This document shows, piece after piece, positions 42,026 through 51,926 of a stretch of DNA of 64,000 nucleotides (position 1 is the stretch's first letter; every line of letters begins with the position of its first letter). Under the pieces are notes generated by a model. That model was not told where the DNA came from, did no database searches, and saw only the letters and a list, made by a program, of their open reading frames with translations. The stretch is from Affinibrenneria salicis (GTDB lineage Bacteria > Pseudomonadota > Gammaproteobacteria > Enterobacterales > Enterobacteriaceae): the NCBI RefSeq assembly GCF_008710095.1, contig NZ_VYKJ01000015.1, positions 102,159-166,158 of the forward strand, read 5' to 3'. Made by a program: the position numbers and the translations under genes.

Positions 42026-42232
42026 TTTTTTATGGCAGGGTAGTGGTCATCAGGTTGCGATATGTTGTTTACGCGTTCCGCAATGGCTCGATGATTGGGT
42101 GTCGCAAACCGGCAGCCAACGCAGAAAAGCTGGCGCAAGTCGATTTATCTGCACTAATAGCATTACGCCGTATTTAATCGATGACGTTTTTAGCGCTCAT
42201 CAGCGAAAAGAGAAGTTGCAGTACGTCTCAAT

Positions 42233-42309
42233 GCACCCATAGCTCAGCTGGATAGAGTACTCGGCTACGAACCGAGCGGTCGGAAGTTCGAATCTTCCTG
42301 GGTGCACCA
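42233..42309 (+). tRNA. tRNA-Arg (ACG anticodon), copy 2
   Basis: Identical to copies 1 and 3 over all 77 bases, with CCA encoded. The spacer from copy 1 is 207 bases and unlike the short spacers of the cluster; it holds no gene that I recognise. Confidence 0.97.
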
Positions 42310-42362
42310 TCACTGCTGTTTTATCCTCGTTTTCATAAATTCTGGCGCATCATTTCTGATAT

Positions 42363-42439
42363 GCACCCATAGCTCAGCTGGATAGAGTACTCGGCTACGA
42401 ACCGAGCGGTCGGAAGTTCGAATCTTCCTGGGTGCACCA
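42363..42439 (+). tRNA. tRNA-Arg (ACG anticodon), copy 3
   Basis: Identical to copies 1 and 2, with CCA encoded. The spacer from copy 2 is 53 bases. The cluster probably forms one precursor with tRNA-Ser. Confidence 0.97.
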
Positions 42440-42751
42440 TCTTTTCCTCCTCTGTAAAAGTTTGCCGATTTTCCTCATCTTTGCTTAACCATCGCTTCCT
42501 GCTTTTCATCGTCGTCTTTATTGCTCGCCGTGCGCTGTCGTTTTTCCCTGGCTATGCTTTCCCCTGTCCGGTGTGCGGACTGAACGTCTCTTCCGTATGC
42601 GCGCTTGCGCAACTGGCTTCGCCAGATGAAGCGCTCCTGGCGGCGCACAGCGCGATTAATTGCCTGCCGTTTGCATGGTTATAGCGTGAGCGACAACGTT
42701 TTAACTTTACGCTAAAGTAGAACCTCTTTGTTTTGTGCTTACGGGGTGATG
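42440..42751 (+). other. Intergenic region between tRNA-Arg and yqaB
   Basis: A 312-base stretch. A T-rich segment directly after the last tRNA may serve as the end of the tRNA transcript. The 67-codon TTG-started frame at 42481-42684 has no ribosome site and no known relatives that I recognise, so it is not taken as a gene. Confidence 0.4.
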
Positions 42752-43318
42752 ATGTACGACCGCTATCAGGGCCTTATCTTCGATATGGACGGCACAATCC
42801 TGGATACCGAACCCACTCACCACAAAGCCTGGCAGCAAGTGCTGGGGCGCTACGGGCTACATTATGACGGCGCTAAGATGGCCGGGCTGAATGGGTCGCC
42901 TACCTGGTATATCGCGCAGGTTATTTTAGACGGCAGCGGGGTGGAGATGGATCCCCATGCGTTAGCGACGGAAAAAACCGCGCTGGTGCAGGAGATGCTG
43001 CTGGACTCCGTTACCCCTCTGCCGTTGATCGAGGTTGTTAAGGCGTATCGCGGACGACGTCCGATGGCGTTGGGAACCGGCAGCGAGCATCAGATGGCGG
43101 AGCGTTTATTGCGTCACCTCGGACTACGCGAGTATTTCGATGCCGTTGTCGGCGCGGACGATGTTCAGCGTCATAAACCTTATCCCGATACCTTCCTGCG
43201 CTGCGCGGAGTTAATTGCCGTGGCGCCGCAGCATTGCGTCGTGTTTGAAGACGCCGATTTTGGTATTCAGGCGGCGCAGCGGGCCAATATGGCGGTGGTC
43301 GATGTGCGTACATTGTGA
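42752..43318 (+). CDS. yqaB: Fructose-1-phosphate/6-phosphogluconate phosphatase YqaB (HAD family)
   Basis: A 188-residue HAD phosphatase. Motif I FDMDGTILDTEPTHHKAW is near residue 10, motif II in MALGTGSEHQMAE, the conserved lysine in RHKPYPDTF, and motif III VFEDADFGIQAAQ. E. coli YqaB dephosphorylates fructose 1-phosphate and related sugar phosphates. Two ATGs lie in tandem (42749, 42752); homology to the E. coli start MYERYAG favours 42752. It overlaps yqaA by 4 bases. Confidence 0.93.
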   Translation: MYDRYQGLIFDMDGTILDTEPTHHKAWQQVLGRYGLHYDGAKMAGLNGSPTWYIAQVILDGSGVEMDPHALATEKTALVQEMLLDSVTPLPLIEVVKAYRGRRPMALGTGSEHQMAERLLRHLGLREYFDAVVGADDVQRHKPYPDTFLRCAELIAVAPQHCVVFEDADFGIQAAQRANMAVVDVRTL

Positions 43319-43743
43319 GTGAAGGCTGGCAACTCATTTCACTGTTCTGGAGCAGCCTGCTGAGTGCTACATTATTACCAGGTAGTTCAGAAATTTTGCT
43401 GGTGACGCTGTTGCTCGCCGGCAGCGCGCAGCCGTTCCTGCTGGTGCTTATCGCCACGGCAGGCAACACCCTCGGTGGATTGACGAATATAATTTTAGGG
43501 CGCCTGTTACCGCCGGCCCAACAGCCGCGGGGCAAGCCGATCGCGATGCGCTGGCTACAGCGTTACGGAACGGCGGCCCTGCTGCTCAGTTGGGTGCCGG
43601 TAGTGGGCGATTTACTGTGCGTATTGGCGGGCTGGCTGCGTTTACCATGGCGCAGCGCGGCTTTTTTTCTTTGCCTTGGCAAAGCGTTGCGCTATATCGT
43701 GCTGACCGGAATAACCTTGCAGGGCATGGCCTGGTGGCCATAG
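43315..43743 (+). CDS. yqaA: Inner membrane protein YqaA (DedA-like)
   Basis: A 142-residue membrane protein of the small DedA/SNARE-associated family with FWSSLLSATLLPGSSE, NTLGGLTNIILGRLLPP and WVPVVGDLLCVLAGWLR. The GTG start at 43315 overlaps the yqaB stop (GTGA), so the two are translationally coupled, as in E. coli. Members of the family act as lipid or undecaprenyl-phosphate carriers; this member has no proven role. Confidence 0.9.
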   Translation: MSEGWQLISLFWSSLLSATLLPGSSEILLVTLLLAGSAQPFLLVLIATAGNTLGGLTNIILGRLLPPAQQPRGKPIAMRWLQRYGTAALLLSWVPVVGDLLCVLAGWLRLPWRSAAFFLCLGKALRYIVLTGITLQGMAWWP

Positions 43744-43824
43744 TCAGTGACAAATAAGCGCGGGCTGGAGTCCTATGCTGTTAATATGCTTACAAACATT
43801 ACATTTTAATAACGGGAGGTCGAT

Positions 43825-45387
43825 TTGATCCCGGATATATCGCAGGCACTTTCCTGGCTGGAAAAAAATCCTCAGGCATTGGCAGGTATTCAGCGCGGCA
43901 TTGAACGTGAAACATTACGCGTGCAGGCTAACGGTCATCTGGCTACTACCGGTCATCCGCAGGCGTTGGGCGCCGCGCTGACGCACTCATGGATCACTAC
44001 GGATTTTGCCGAAGCGCTGCTGGAATTCATTACTCCGGTAGAGCGCGACGTTGATCATCTGCTGACCTTCCTGCGCGATATTCATCGTCACGTGGCGCGC
44101 AACATCGGCGATGAGCGGATGTGGCCGCTGAGTATGCCCTGTTTTATCGCGGACGGTCAGGATATTGAGCTGGCGCAGTATGGCTCGTCGAATATCGGCC
44201 GTTTTAAGACGCTGTATCGCGAAGGCTTAAAGAATCGCTATGGCGCGCTGATGCAGGTGATTTCCGGCGTGCACTATAATTTTTCTCTGCCGCTGTCTTT
44301 CTGGCAGGCGCGCACCGGCATTCGCGACGCTGAGAGCGGCAAAGATCAGATCTCGGCCGGCTATTTGCGGCTGATTCGCAACTATTATCGTTTTGGCTGG
44401 GTGATCCCCTATCTGTTCGGCGCGTCGCCGGCGATCTGTTCTTCCTTTCTGCAGGGCAAGGAGACCGCGCTGCCGTTCGAACGCACTGAAAAGGGTATGT
44501 GCTATTTGCCCTATGCCACGTCGCTCAGGCTCAGCGATCTGGGTTATACCAATAAATCGCAAAGCAATCTCGGTATCACCTTTAACGATCTGGATACCTA
44601 TATCGCCGGGCTGAAACGGGCGATAAAAACGCCGTCCGAAGAATATATTCGTCTGGGCGTGAAACGAGACGGCCGCTATTTGCAACTGAATACCAACGTG
44701 CTGCAAATAGAGAATGAGCTGTATGCGCCGGTCCGTCCCAAACGGGTCACGCGCAGCGGCGAATCGCCGTCGGACGCGCTGCGGCGCGGCGGCATCGAAT
44801 ATATTGAGGTGCGTTCGCTGGATATCAATCCGTTTTCGCCAATCGGCGTTAACCACAGCCAGGTGCGCTTCCTCGATCTTTTTCTGATCTGGTGCGCGCT
44901 GGCCGATGCGCCGGAGATGAGTTCGGCCGAACTGCTCTGTACGCGTAAGAACTGGAACCGGGTTATCCTTGAAGGGCGTAAACCCGGGCAGACCATCGGC
45001 TTAGGCTGCGAAAGCGAGCAGCGCCCGATCGCCGGGGTAGGGAAATCCCTGTTCGCGGATCTGCGCCGGGTAGCCGAAGTCCTGGATCGGGATAGCGCGC
45101 AGCCGTATTATCAGCAGGTTTGCGAAGAACTGTTGCCTTGCTTTGAACAACCGGACAGCACTTATTCGGGACGTCTGCTGGCGCAAATGAAAGAACAGGG
45201 CAATGGCGCATTTGGCCTGCGCCTGGCCGGGCAGTATCGGGAGATGTTGCGCAGTGAACCGTTGGAAATCCTGACCGCAGAACGGCTGGCGGCGGAATGC
45301 GAACGTTCCTGGCAGCGTCAGCGTCAGCTGGAATCGGACGATAAATTGGGGTTTGACGCGTATCTGGCCGGGCAGGAACAGGGTTAA
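43825..45387 (+). CDS. gshA: Glutamate-cysteine ligase
   Basis: A 520-residue enzyme that joins glutamate and cysteine with ATP, the first and limiting step of glutathione synthesis. Conserved pieces include [60 protein letters not shown] and [17 protein letters not shown]. The start is TTG 43825, preceded by GGGAGG, the same rare start known for E. coli gshA. The order gshA-micA-luxS is conserved. Confidence 0.95.
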   Translation: MIPDISQALSWLEKNPQALAGIQRGIERETLRVQANGHLATTGHPQALGAALTHSWITTDFAEALLEFITPVERDVDHLLTFLRDIHRHVARNIGDERMWPLSMPCFIADGQDIELAQYGSSNIGRFKTLYREGLKNRYGALMQVISGVHYNFSLPLSFWQARTGIRDAESGKDQISAGYLRLIRNYYRFGWVIPYLFGASPAICSSFLQGKETALPFERTEKGMCYLPYATSLRLSDLGYTNKSQSNLGITFNDLDTYIAGLKRAIKTPSEEYIRLGVKRDGRYLQLNTNVLQIENELYAPVRPKRVTRSGESPSDALRRGGIEYIEVRSLDINPFSPIGVNHSQVRFLDLFLIWCALADAPEMSSAELLCTRKNWNRVILEGRKPGQTIGLGCESEQRPIAGVGKSLFADLRRVAEVLDRDSAQPYYQQVCEELLPCFEQPDSTYSGRLLAQMKEQGNGAFGLRLAGQYREMLRSEPLEILTAERLAAECERSWQRQRQLESDDKLGFDAYLAGQEQG

Positions 45388-45389
45388 AA

Positions 45390-45465
45390 AAGAAAAGGCC
45401 ACAGTCAATGTGGCCAAATAAACATCTCTGATGATAGGGATGATGATAATAAATGCGCGTCTTTC
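45390..45465 (-). ncRNA. micA: MicA small RNA, sigma-E dependent
   Basis: On the minus strand, between gshA and luxS, the RNA begins GAAAGACGCGCATTTATTAT, identical to E. coli MicA over the first 15 bases and nearly so after, and ends in a hairpin GGCCACA/TGTGGCC with a U-rich tail, the Hfq-bound terminator. Location and antisense orientation match E. coli exactly. A sigma-E promoter fits upstream: GGAAACC (45494-45500) and TCTGATA (45470-45476) with 17 bases between. MicA represses ompA and other outer-membrane mRNAs during envelope stress. It is not a protein gene. Confidence 0.92.
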
Positions 45466-45469
45466 AAAG

Positions 45470-45500
45470 TATCAGACTCGTATAAAGGGAAAAGGTTTCC
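45470..45500 (-). promoter_or_regulatory. Sigma-E promoter of micA
   Basis: The -35-like GGAAACC and -10-like TCTGATA lie 17 bases apart, and the RNA start follows 5 bases after the -10. E. coli micA is driven by sigma-E from the same position. Confidence 0.75.
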
Positions 45501-45546
45501 CTGCACACCAGAAAAAAATAATTTTTTTTCTATGAGGAGGTGACAT

Positions 45547-46062
45547 ATGCCGTTATTAGATAGTTTTACCGTAGACCATACCCGCATGGCCGCTCCGGCG
45601 GTTCGGGTAGCCAAAACCATGAAAACCCCTCATGGCGATACTATTACCGTGTTTGACCTGCGTTTCTGTCGGCCGAATATTGAAGTGATGCCGGAGCGCG
45701 GTATCCATACTCTTGAGCACTTGTTCGCAGGTTTCATGCGCGATCATTTGAACGGCGACGGTGTTGAAATTATCGATATTTCTCCGATGGGCTGCCGTAC
45801 CGGTTTCTATATGAGTCTGATCGGCACGCCGGATGAGAAGCGCGTAGCCGAAGCGTGGAAAGCGGCGATGGCCGATGTGCTGAAGGTTCACGATCAGCGT
45901 AAAATCCCGGAGCTGAATGAATATCAGTGCGGTACGTTCCATATGCATTCACTGCAGGAGGCGCAGGATATCGCGCAGCATATTTTGTCGAGCGATGTCG
46001 GCATCAACCACAACGATGAACTGGCGTTGCCCAAAGAGAAACTGGCCGAGCTGCATATTTAA
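45547..46062 (+). CDS. luxS: S-ribosylhomocysteine lyase LuxS
   Basis: A 171-residue enzyme that cleaves S-ribosylhomocysteine to homocysteine and DPD, the precursor of the AI-2 signal. The metal site is [12 protein letters not shown] (His-x3-His) with the later CGTFHMHS cysteine, and FDLRFCRPN and [10 protein letters not shown] are conserved. A strong AGGAGG site precedes ATG 45547. It uses the activated methyl cycle output; no lsr genes are near. Confidence 0.97.
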   Translation: MPLLDSFTVDHTRMAAPAVRVAKTMKTPHGDTITVFDLRFCRPNIEVMPERGIHTLEHLFAGFMRDHLNGDGVEIIDISPMGCRTGFYMSLIGTPDEKRVAEAWKAAMADVLKVHDQRKIPELNEYQCGTFHMHSLQEAQDIAQHILSSDVGINHNDELALPKEKLAELHI

Positions 46063-46088
46063 CGTTTAGCGGCCGGCAGGTACCCGAG

Positions 46089-46113
46089 GCGCCCGTTTAC
46101 GGGCGCTTTTTTT
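46089..46113 (+). terminator. Rho-independent terminator after luxS
   Basis: GCGCCCG pairs with CGGGCGC around TTTA, followed by seven T. It also lies close to the ypjD stop, between convergent genes. Confidence 0.92.
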
Positions 46114-46143
46114 ATCTGCTGCGGCTGGCTGGCGAGGATGCGA

Positions 46144-46929
46144 TTACCAGAGATGCTGAACCACCCGGCTGGCGAAGTAGGCCAGCGTCAGCAACAGGGC
46201 GCCGAAAAAGCTGAACCACACCACTTTGCGCCCGCGCCATCCTTCATGGTAGTGTCCCCACAGCAAGAGGATATAGACAAACCAGGCCAGCAGCGAGAGC
46301 AGCGCTTTGTGAAGATTTTCCGGGCTGAGAACATCATCCATATAAAACAGGCCGGTGCACAGGGTCAGCGTGAGCAGGACGACGCCTACCTGGGTGATGT
46401 GGAACATCTTACGCTCGATGCTCAGCAGCGGCGGCATATCGGCGGCGAAACTCAGTTTTTTGGTTTTAAGCAGGTAGTCGAGCCAGGCGAGCTGCAGCGC
46501 ATACAGCGCGGCGATGATCAGCGTGGCGTAAGCGAATAGCGCCAGGCCGATATGGATCATCAGTCCGGGCGTGGCTTCGAGATGCGTAATGAATTCTCCG
46601 GGCATAAAGCTGGCGAACGCCAGATTGATCAGCGCGAAGGTGTAGATGATCGGCAGCAAAAACCAGCCCCGGTCGCGCGAGGCGACGATGGTCATCACCA
46701 CGCAAATAATCAGACTGACCAGCGAGCCGATATTCAGCAGGCTTAGATTTTGCCCGGTCTGAACGGCGAAAATACGCTGGTAGAGCGCCACGGCATGGCA
46801 CACCAGCGCGAAGCAGGCCGACAGCAGCGCCAGCCGACGATACGCACTGTTTTTTCGCAGCAGACTGGGGATGATCAGTCCGAGGCTGAGCGAATATGAG
46901 ATCAGAGCCACAATAGCGAAAACAGGCAT
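46144..46929 (-). CDS. ypjD: Inner membrane protein YpjD (CcsA/CytC assembly family)
   Basis: A 261-residue membrane protein with about eight helices, of the cytochrome c assembly (CcsA-like) family. MPVFAIVALISYSLSLGLIIP, PGLMIHIGLALFAYATLIIA, and the tail HEGWRGRKVVWFSFFGALLL fit E. coli YpjD. It is divergent from ffh, as in E. coli. Its exact role is unknown; E. coli YpjD (also named CorE-like) has been linked to ion transport only loosely. Confidence 0.85.
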   Translation of the reverse strand: MPVFAIVALISYSLSLGLIIPSLLRKNSAYRRLALLSACFALVCHAVALYQRIFAVQTGQNLSLLNIGSLVSLIICVVMTIVASRDRGWFLLPIIYTFALINLAFASFMPGEFITHLEATPGLMIHIGLALFAYATLIIAALYALQLAWLDYLLKTKKLSFAADMPPLLSIERKMFHITQVGVVLLTLTLCTGLFYMDDVLSPENLHKALLSLLAWFVYILLLWGHYHEGWRGRKVVWFSFFGALLLTLAYFASRVVQHLW

Positions 46930-47105
46930 AACAGTAGGTTAACAGCGTTGGCAGAGGAAAATGAACGGTCAGTATAGCCTTAGTCATGGCGGGCACCAAC
47001 CCTTCTGCGAGGCGGGTAACGAGATCGCCCGGGCTTTCGTGTTATAATCCGCGCAATTCGCGTCGCGCTGGCGACCTCTCTTTACGTTACGTTGAGTATG
47101 AGACG

Positions 47106-48467
47106 ATGTTTGAAAATTTAACCGATCGACTATCGCGCACTTTGCGCAATATCAGCGGCCGCGGGCGGCTGACTGAAGACAATATTAAAGAAACGTTGCG
47201 TGAAGTGCGGATGGCGCTGCTGGAAGCGGATGTCGCGCTGCCGGTAGTGCGCGATTTCATTAATCGCGTTAAAGAACGCGCCGTGGGTCATGAAGTTAAT
47301 AAAAGTCTGACGCCGGGCCAGGAGTTCGTCAAGATTGTTAAAAACGAACTGGTCGCGGCCATGGGCGAGGTGAACAGCGAGCTGAACCTCGCGGCGCAGC
47401 CGCCGGCCGTGGTGCTGATGGCGGGTCTGCAGGGGGCCGGTAAAACAACCAGCGTGGGGAAGCTCGGTAAGTTCCTGCGCGAAAAACAGAAGAAAAAAGT
47501 GCTGGTGGTGTCGGCCGACGTGTATCGCCCCGCGGCGATTAAACAGCTGGAAACGCTGGCCCAGCAGGTCGGCGTCGATTTCTTCCCGTCGGACGCGCAA
47601 GAAAAACCGCTTGATATCGTCAGCCGGGCGTTACAGCAGGCTAAGCTGAAATTCTACGATGTGCTGCTGGTGGATACCGCCGGTCGTTTGCATGTCGACG
47701 AAGCGATGATGGACGAAATCAAACAGGTCCACGCCGCGCTTAACCCGATCGAAACGCTGTTTGTGGTCGACGCCATGACCGGCCAGGACGCCGCCAATAC
47801 GGCGAAAGCGTTCAACGAAGCGCTGCCGCTGACCGGGGTGGTCTTGACCAAAATCGACGGCGACGCCCGCGGCGGCGCGGCCCTGTCCATCCGTCACATT
47901 ACCGGCAAGCCGATTAAATTCCTTGGCGTGGGCGAAAAGACCGAGGCGCTGGAGCCGTTCCACCCGGAACGCGTCGCGTCGCGTATTCTCGGCATGGGCG
48001 ATGTACTCTCGCTGATTGAAGATATCGAGAGCAAGGTTGACCGCGCGCAGGCGGAGAAACTCGCCACTAAGCTGAAAAAAGGCGATGGCTTCGATCTGAC
48101 GGATTTTCTGGAACAGCTGAAACAAATGCGCAATATGGGCGGCATGTCCAGCATGATGAGTAAGCTGCCCGGTATGGGGCAATTACCGGATAACGTCAAA
48201 TCGCAGATGGATGACAAAGTGCTGGTGCGCATGGAGGCGATTATCAACTCCATGACGAATAAAGAGCGCGCCAAACCGGAAATTATTAAAGGTTCGCGTA
48301 AACGTCGTATTGCCCAGGGTTCCGGTATGCAGGTGCAGGACGTGAACCGTTTGCTGAAGCAATTTGACGATATGCAGCGCATGATGAAGAAAATGAAAAA
48401 CGGCGGTCTGGCGAAAATGATGCGCGGTATGAAAGGCATGATGCCGCCGGGTTTCCCCGGGCGCTGA
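47106..48467 (+). CDS. ffh: Signal recognition particle GTPase Ffh
   Basis: A 453-residue GTPase. The N domain starts MFENLTDRLSRTLRNISG, the G domain has AGLQGAGKTTSVGKL, VDTAGRLHVDEAMM and TKIDGDARGGAALS, and the methionine-rich M domain (MRNMGGMSSMMSKLPGMGQL; MLRG-like MMRGMKGMMPPGFPG end) binds 4.5S RNA and signal sequences. It delivers nascent inner-membrane proteins to FtsY. The frame extends upstream but ATG 47106 is homologous. Length equals E. coli Ffh. Confidence 0.97.
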   Translation: MFENLTDRLSRTLRNISGRGRLTEDNIKETLREVRMALLEADVALPVVRDFINRVKERAVGHEVNKSLTPGQEFVKIVKNELVAAMGEVNSELNLAAQPPAVVLMAGLQGAGKTTSVGKLGKFLREKQKKKVLVVSADVYRPAAIKQLETLAQQVGVDFFPSDAQEKPLDIVSRALQQAKLKFYDVLLVDTAGRLHVDEAMMDEIKQVHAALNPIETLFVVDAMTGQDAANTAKAFNEALPLTGVVLTKIDGDARGGAALSIRHITGKPIKFLGVGEKTEALEPFHPERVASRILGMGDVLSLIEDIESKVDRAQAEKLATKLKKGDGFDLTDFLEQLKQMRNMGGMSSMMSKLPGMGQLPDNVKSQMDDKVLVRMEAIINSMTNKERAKPEIIKGSRKRRIAQGSGMQVQDVNRLLKQFDDMQRMMKKMKNGGLAKMMRGMKGMMPPGFPGR

Positions 48468-48623
48468 TTGAGTTTAGCTTTGCCTGGCGGATAAAACGTA
48501 GCTGCCCGATACGCTTTAGATTGCTTTTTGCGCCAAAATGAGTAAAATTTTCGGGCTTTTTATATGACACTGGGCCCCGTTCCTCGATGGGGCCCGGCTG
48601 TTTTATTAACTAATGAGGATGTT

Positions 48624-48872
48624 ATGGTAACAATTCGTTTGGCACGTGGCGGCGCTAAAAAACGCCCGTTCTATCAAGTCGTCGTGACCGACAGCCGCAA
48701 TGCGCGCGACGGTCGTTTTATTGAACGCGTTGGCTTCTTCAACCCGATCGCTACGGGTAAAGCTGAAGCACTGCGTCTGGATCTGGATCGCATCGAACAT
48801 TGGGTCGGTCTGGGTGCAACGGTTTCTGATCGCGTTTCTGCGCTGATCAAAGACGTTAAGAAAGCAGCTTAA
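48624..48872 (+). CDS. rpsP: 30S ribosomal protein S16
   Basis: An 82-residue ribosomal protein: [20 protein letters not shown], then [16 protein letters not shown] and [16 protein letters not shown]. Start ATG 48624 follows GAGG. First gene of the rpsP-rimM-trmD-rplS operon, and rimM follows after 17 bases. Confidence 0.98.
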   Translation: MVTIRLARGGAKKRPFYQVVVTDSRNARDGRFIERVGFFNPIATGKAEALRLDLDRIEHWVGLGATVSDRVSALIKDVKKAA

Positions 48873-48889
48873 TCTGTCACGGTGGTGAA

Positions 48890-49438
48890 ATGAGCAAGCA
48901 ACTCAACCCGCAGGCTCCCGCTGACCCGCTGGTACTGGGAAAGATGGGGTCGGCTTACGGTATTCGTGGTTGGCTCAGAGTGTTTTCATCCACCGAAGAT
49001 GCCGAAAGCATTTTTGACTATCAGCCCTGGTTTATTCAGCGCGCGGGCGGCTGGCAGCTTATCGAACTGGAAGGCTGGAAGCGCCACAATCAGGACCTGG
49101 TCATCAAGGTGAAAGACGTTGACGATCGGGATGCCGCCAATCTACTGACTAATTGCGAAATTGTCGTGGATTCCAGGCAACTGCCTGTGCTGGATGAGGG
49201 CGAGTATTACTGGAAGGATCTTATCGACTGTCAGGTCGTTTCCGTATCCGGTTATCAGCTGGGGAAAGTGGCTGATATGATGGAAACGGGTTCTAACGAT
49301 GTGATGGTGGTAAGAGCTAACCTGAAAGATGCCTTTGGAATCAAGGAGCGGCTAATTCCGTTCCTGACCGGGCAGGTTATCAAGAGAGTTGACCTTTCCG
49401 CCCGGCTGATCGAGGTGGACTGGGATCCTGGTTTTTAA
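48890..49438 (+). CDS. rimM: Ribosome maturation factor RimM
   Basis: A 182-residue factor for 30S assembly that binds S19. The N-terminal [19 protein letters not shown] and PRC-barrel [23 protein letters not shown]-like [15 protein letters not shown] and the end IEVDWDPGF fit. Second gene of the operon, 36 bases before trmD. Confidence 0.97.
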   Translation: MSKQLNPQAPADPLVLGKMGSAYGIRGWLRVFSSTEDAESIFDYQPWFIQRAGGWQLIELEGWKRHNQDLVIKVKDVDDRDAANLLTNCEIVVDSRQLPVLDEGEYYWKDLIDCQVVSVSGYQLGKVADMMETGSNDVMVVRANLKDAFGIKERLIPFLTGQVIKRVDLSARLIEVDWDPGF

Positions 49439-49474
49439 GATTTGCGTTAACGGTAATACCGGTGGAACGATACG

Positions 49475-50230
49475 ATGTGGATTGGGGTTATCAGCCTGTT
49501 TCCTGAGATGTTCCGCGCAATTACTGATTACGGAGTCACTGGCCGGGCAGTAAAAAATGGTCTGCTGAGCGTACAGTACTGGAGTCCCCGTGACTTCACT
49601 TACGATCGGCACCGTACCGTGGACGATCGCCCCTATGGCGGCGGCCCCGGCATGCTGATGATGGTGCAGCCGTTAAAGGATGCGATTCATGCGGCAAAAG
49701 CAGCGGCAGGCGAAGGCGCTAAGGTGATTTATCTGTCGCCTCAGGGTCGAAAACTGGATCAGCAAGGCGTGTGTCAGCTCGCCACTAATCAGAAACTTAT
49801 TCTGGTTTGCGGGCGATATGAAGGGATCGACGAGCGCGTAATCCAGACCGAAATTGACGAAGAATGGTCAATTGGCGATTACGTTCTCAGCGGCGGCGAA
49901 TTGCCGGCAATGACGCTGATAGACTCGGTATCCCGGTTTATTCCGGGCGTATTGGGGCATCAGGCATCGGCAGCGGAAGACTCTTTTGCCGATGGTTTGC
50001 TGGATTGTCCGCACTATACCCGCCCTGAAATTTTATCAGGGATGGATGTCCCGTCGGTTCTGCTGTCGGGCAACCATGCTGAAATACGTCGCTGGCGGTT
50101 AAAGCAGTCGCTGGGCCGTACCTGGCTTAGAAGACCTGAACTTCTGGAAAGCCTAGCTCTGACTGACGAGCAAACAGTGTTGCTGGCTGAATTTCAGCGT
50201 GAATATCAAGCTGAGCAACGAGAGTATTAG
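49475..50230 (+). CDS. trmD: tRNA (guanine-37-N1)-methyltransferase
   Basis: A 251-residue SPOUT-class methylase that adds m1G at position 37 of tRNAs and so prevents +1 frameshifts. Segments: [43 protein letters not shown] and the knot region [23 protein letters not shown] at 49475. Third gene of the operon. Confidence 0.97.
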   Translation: MWIGVISLFPEMFRAITDYGVTGRAVKNGLLSVQYWSPRDFTYDRHRTVDDRPYGGGPGMLMMVQPLKDAIHAAKAAAGEGAKVIYLSPQGRKLDQQGVCQLATNQKLILVCGRYEGIDERVIQTEIDEEWSIGDYVLSGGELPAMTLIDSVSRFIPGVLGHQASAAEDSFADGLLDCPHYTRPEILSGMDVPSVLLSGNHAEIRRWRLKQSLGRTWLRRPELLESLALTDEQTVLLAEFQREYQAEQREY

Positions 50231-50278
50231 GGGGCGTTATGGCGTGGGCCATCTCATCCCGAATATCAGTTTACCTAG

Positions 50279-50641
<363 letters not shown>

Positions 50642-50680
50642 TAGCGCGCTTTCGCAACATCCGAAAGTTGTTATTTATCG

Positions 50681-50710
50681 TGGGTTTAGCTTATGGCTAA
50701 ACCCATTTTT
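50681..50710 (+). terminator. Rho-independent terminator after rplS
   Basis: TGGGTTTAGC pairs with GCTAAACCCA around TTATG, and the run ATTTTTATT follows. It ends the rpsP operon. Confidence 0.9.
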
Positions 50711-50760
50711 ATTGCGGATGACGGCGGGTTTGTCTCGTTGGTCAACCTGGGCCATTATCC

Positions 50761-50806
50761 CGTAGCCGTAGCCGTAGCCGTAGCCGTAGCCGTAGCCGTA
50801 GCCGTA
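50761..50806 (+). repeat. Tandem hexanucleotide repeat (CGTAGC) x7
   Basis: Seven perfect head-to-tail copies of CGTAGC plus a partial CGTA lie in the rplS-speE gap. Outside it, this 393-base gap (50642-51034) holds the rplS terminator and the speE promoter region. No protein is encoded across the repeat in a supported frame. Confidence 0.95.
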
Positions 50807-51034
50807 CGTGTCTGGCGTTGCGTCGCGGTATGCACAAACGGCCGCGTCGGCACGTCAATGCCATGTTAATCTGCATGTCTCAGGCCGGCAGGCAAAGCCA
50901 GTGACCTGTTTCCCTCAACGACAGCCATTGTCTTTTCCCCTTGCTGAACGCTATTTTGACCGTGCAAGCCGCGCGGGAGTTTACTATGATAGCGCGCCTG
51001 TTTTGATGGCGATTATCGCGGAGGATGCCCTGAC

Positions 51035-51898
51035 ATGTCCCGAAAAGAGATCTGGTATGAAACCCTGCATGCCGGCTTTGGTCAGTACTTTACTATCGAC
51101 CAGGTGTTGTATCACCAGAAAACCGAGCATCAGGATCTGATCATTTTTGAAAACGCCGCGCTGGGGCGGGTGATGGCGCTGGACGGCGTGGTTCAGACCA
51201 CCGAGCGCGATGAGTTTATTTATCATGAGATGTTGACGCATGTGCCGCTGTTTGCTCACGGCGCGGCAAAACGGGTGCTGATTATCGGCGGCGGAGACGG
51301 CGGTATGTTGCGTGAAGTTTGCCGGCATCGCGGCGTCGAGCACATTACCATGGTGGAAATCGATGCCGGAGTGGTGGAGTTCTGCCGGCAATATCTCCCT
51401 CGTCACAACGACGGCGCCTATGATGATCCGCGTTTTCATCTGGTGATTGACGACGGCGTGAATTTCGTTACTCAGTCGAATGAAAAATTCGATGTGATTA
51501 TTTCTGACTGTACCGACCCGATTGGCCCGGGGGAAACGCTGTTTACTTCCAGGTTTTATCAGGGCTGCGCCCGCTGTCTGAATGAAGGCGGCATTTTTGT
51601 CGCGCAGAACGGCGTTTGTTTCCTGCAGCAGGATGAGGCGCTCACCAGTCATAAAAAATTATCGCATTATTTCAGCGACGTCAGTTTTTACCAGGCGGCG
51701 GTGCCAACCTATTATGGCGGCATCATGACCTTTGCCTGGGCCAGCAACCGGCCAGCCTTACGGCAGTTGCCGGTGGACACACTGCGTCAGCGTCTCGCGC
51801 AATCGAAAATTCAGTGCCGTTACTATAATCCGGACATACACGTGGGCAGTTTTGCCCTGCCGCAATATTTACTGAATGCATTATCGGCCGGTCGCTGA
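51035..51898 (+). CDS. speE: Spermidine synthase
   Basis: A 287-residue aminopropyltransferase that makes spermidine from putrescine and decarboxylated AdoMet. [11 protein letters not shown] is the nucleotide motif, followed by [16 protein letters not shown] and the catalytic-site region [13 protein letters not shown]. The ATG at 51035 has a GGAGG site. It forms an operon with speD, 28 bases downstream; in E. coli speED lies elsewhere on the chromosome. Confidence 0.96.
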   Translation: MSRKEIWYETLHAGFGQYFTIDQVLYHQKTEHQDLIIFENAALGRVMALDGVVQTTERDEFIYHEMLTHVPLFAHGAAKRVLIIGGGDGGMLREVCRHRGVEHITMVEIDAGVVEFCRQYLPRHNDGAYDDPRFHLVIDDGVNFVTQSNEKFDVIISDCTDPIGPGETLFTSRFYQGCARCLNEGGIFVAQNGVCFLQQDEALTSHKKLSHYFSDVSFYQAAVPTYYGGIMTFAWASNRPALRQLPVDTLRQRLAQSKIQCRYYNPDIHVGSFALPQYLLNALSAGR

Positions 51899-51926
51899 TT
51901 CAGCATCCATAAGGGGGTGACTTAAA

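Noticed and set aside
41949..42439. Three 77-base direct repeats as a mobile or CRISPR-like array
   Set aside because: They are identical tRNA-Arg genes with cloverleaf features and an encoded CCA.
42481..42684. 67-codon frame between tRNA-Arg and yqaB
   Set aside because: TTG start without a ribosome site and no recognised family; probably chance.
50761..50806. Tandem repeat as CRISPR array
   Set aside because: The units are only 6 bases and directly joined without spacers; there are no cas genes.
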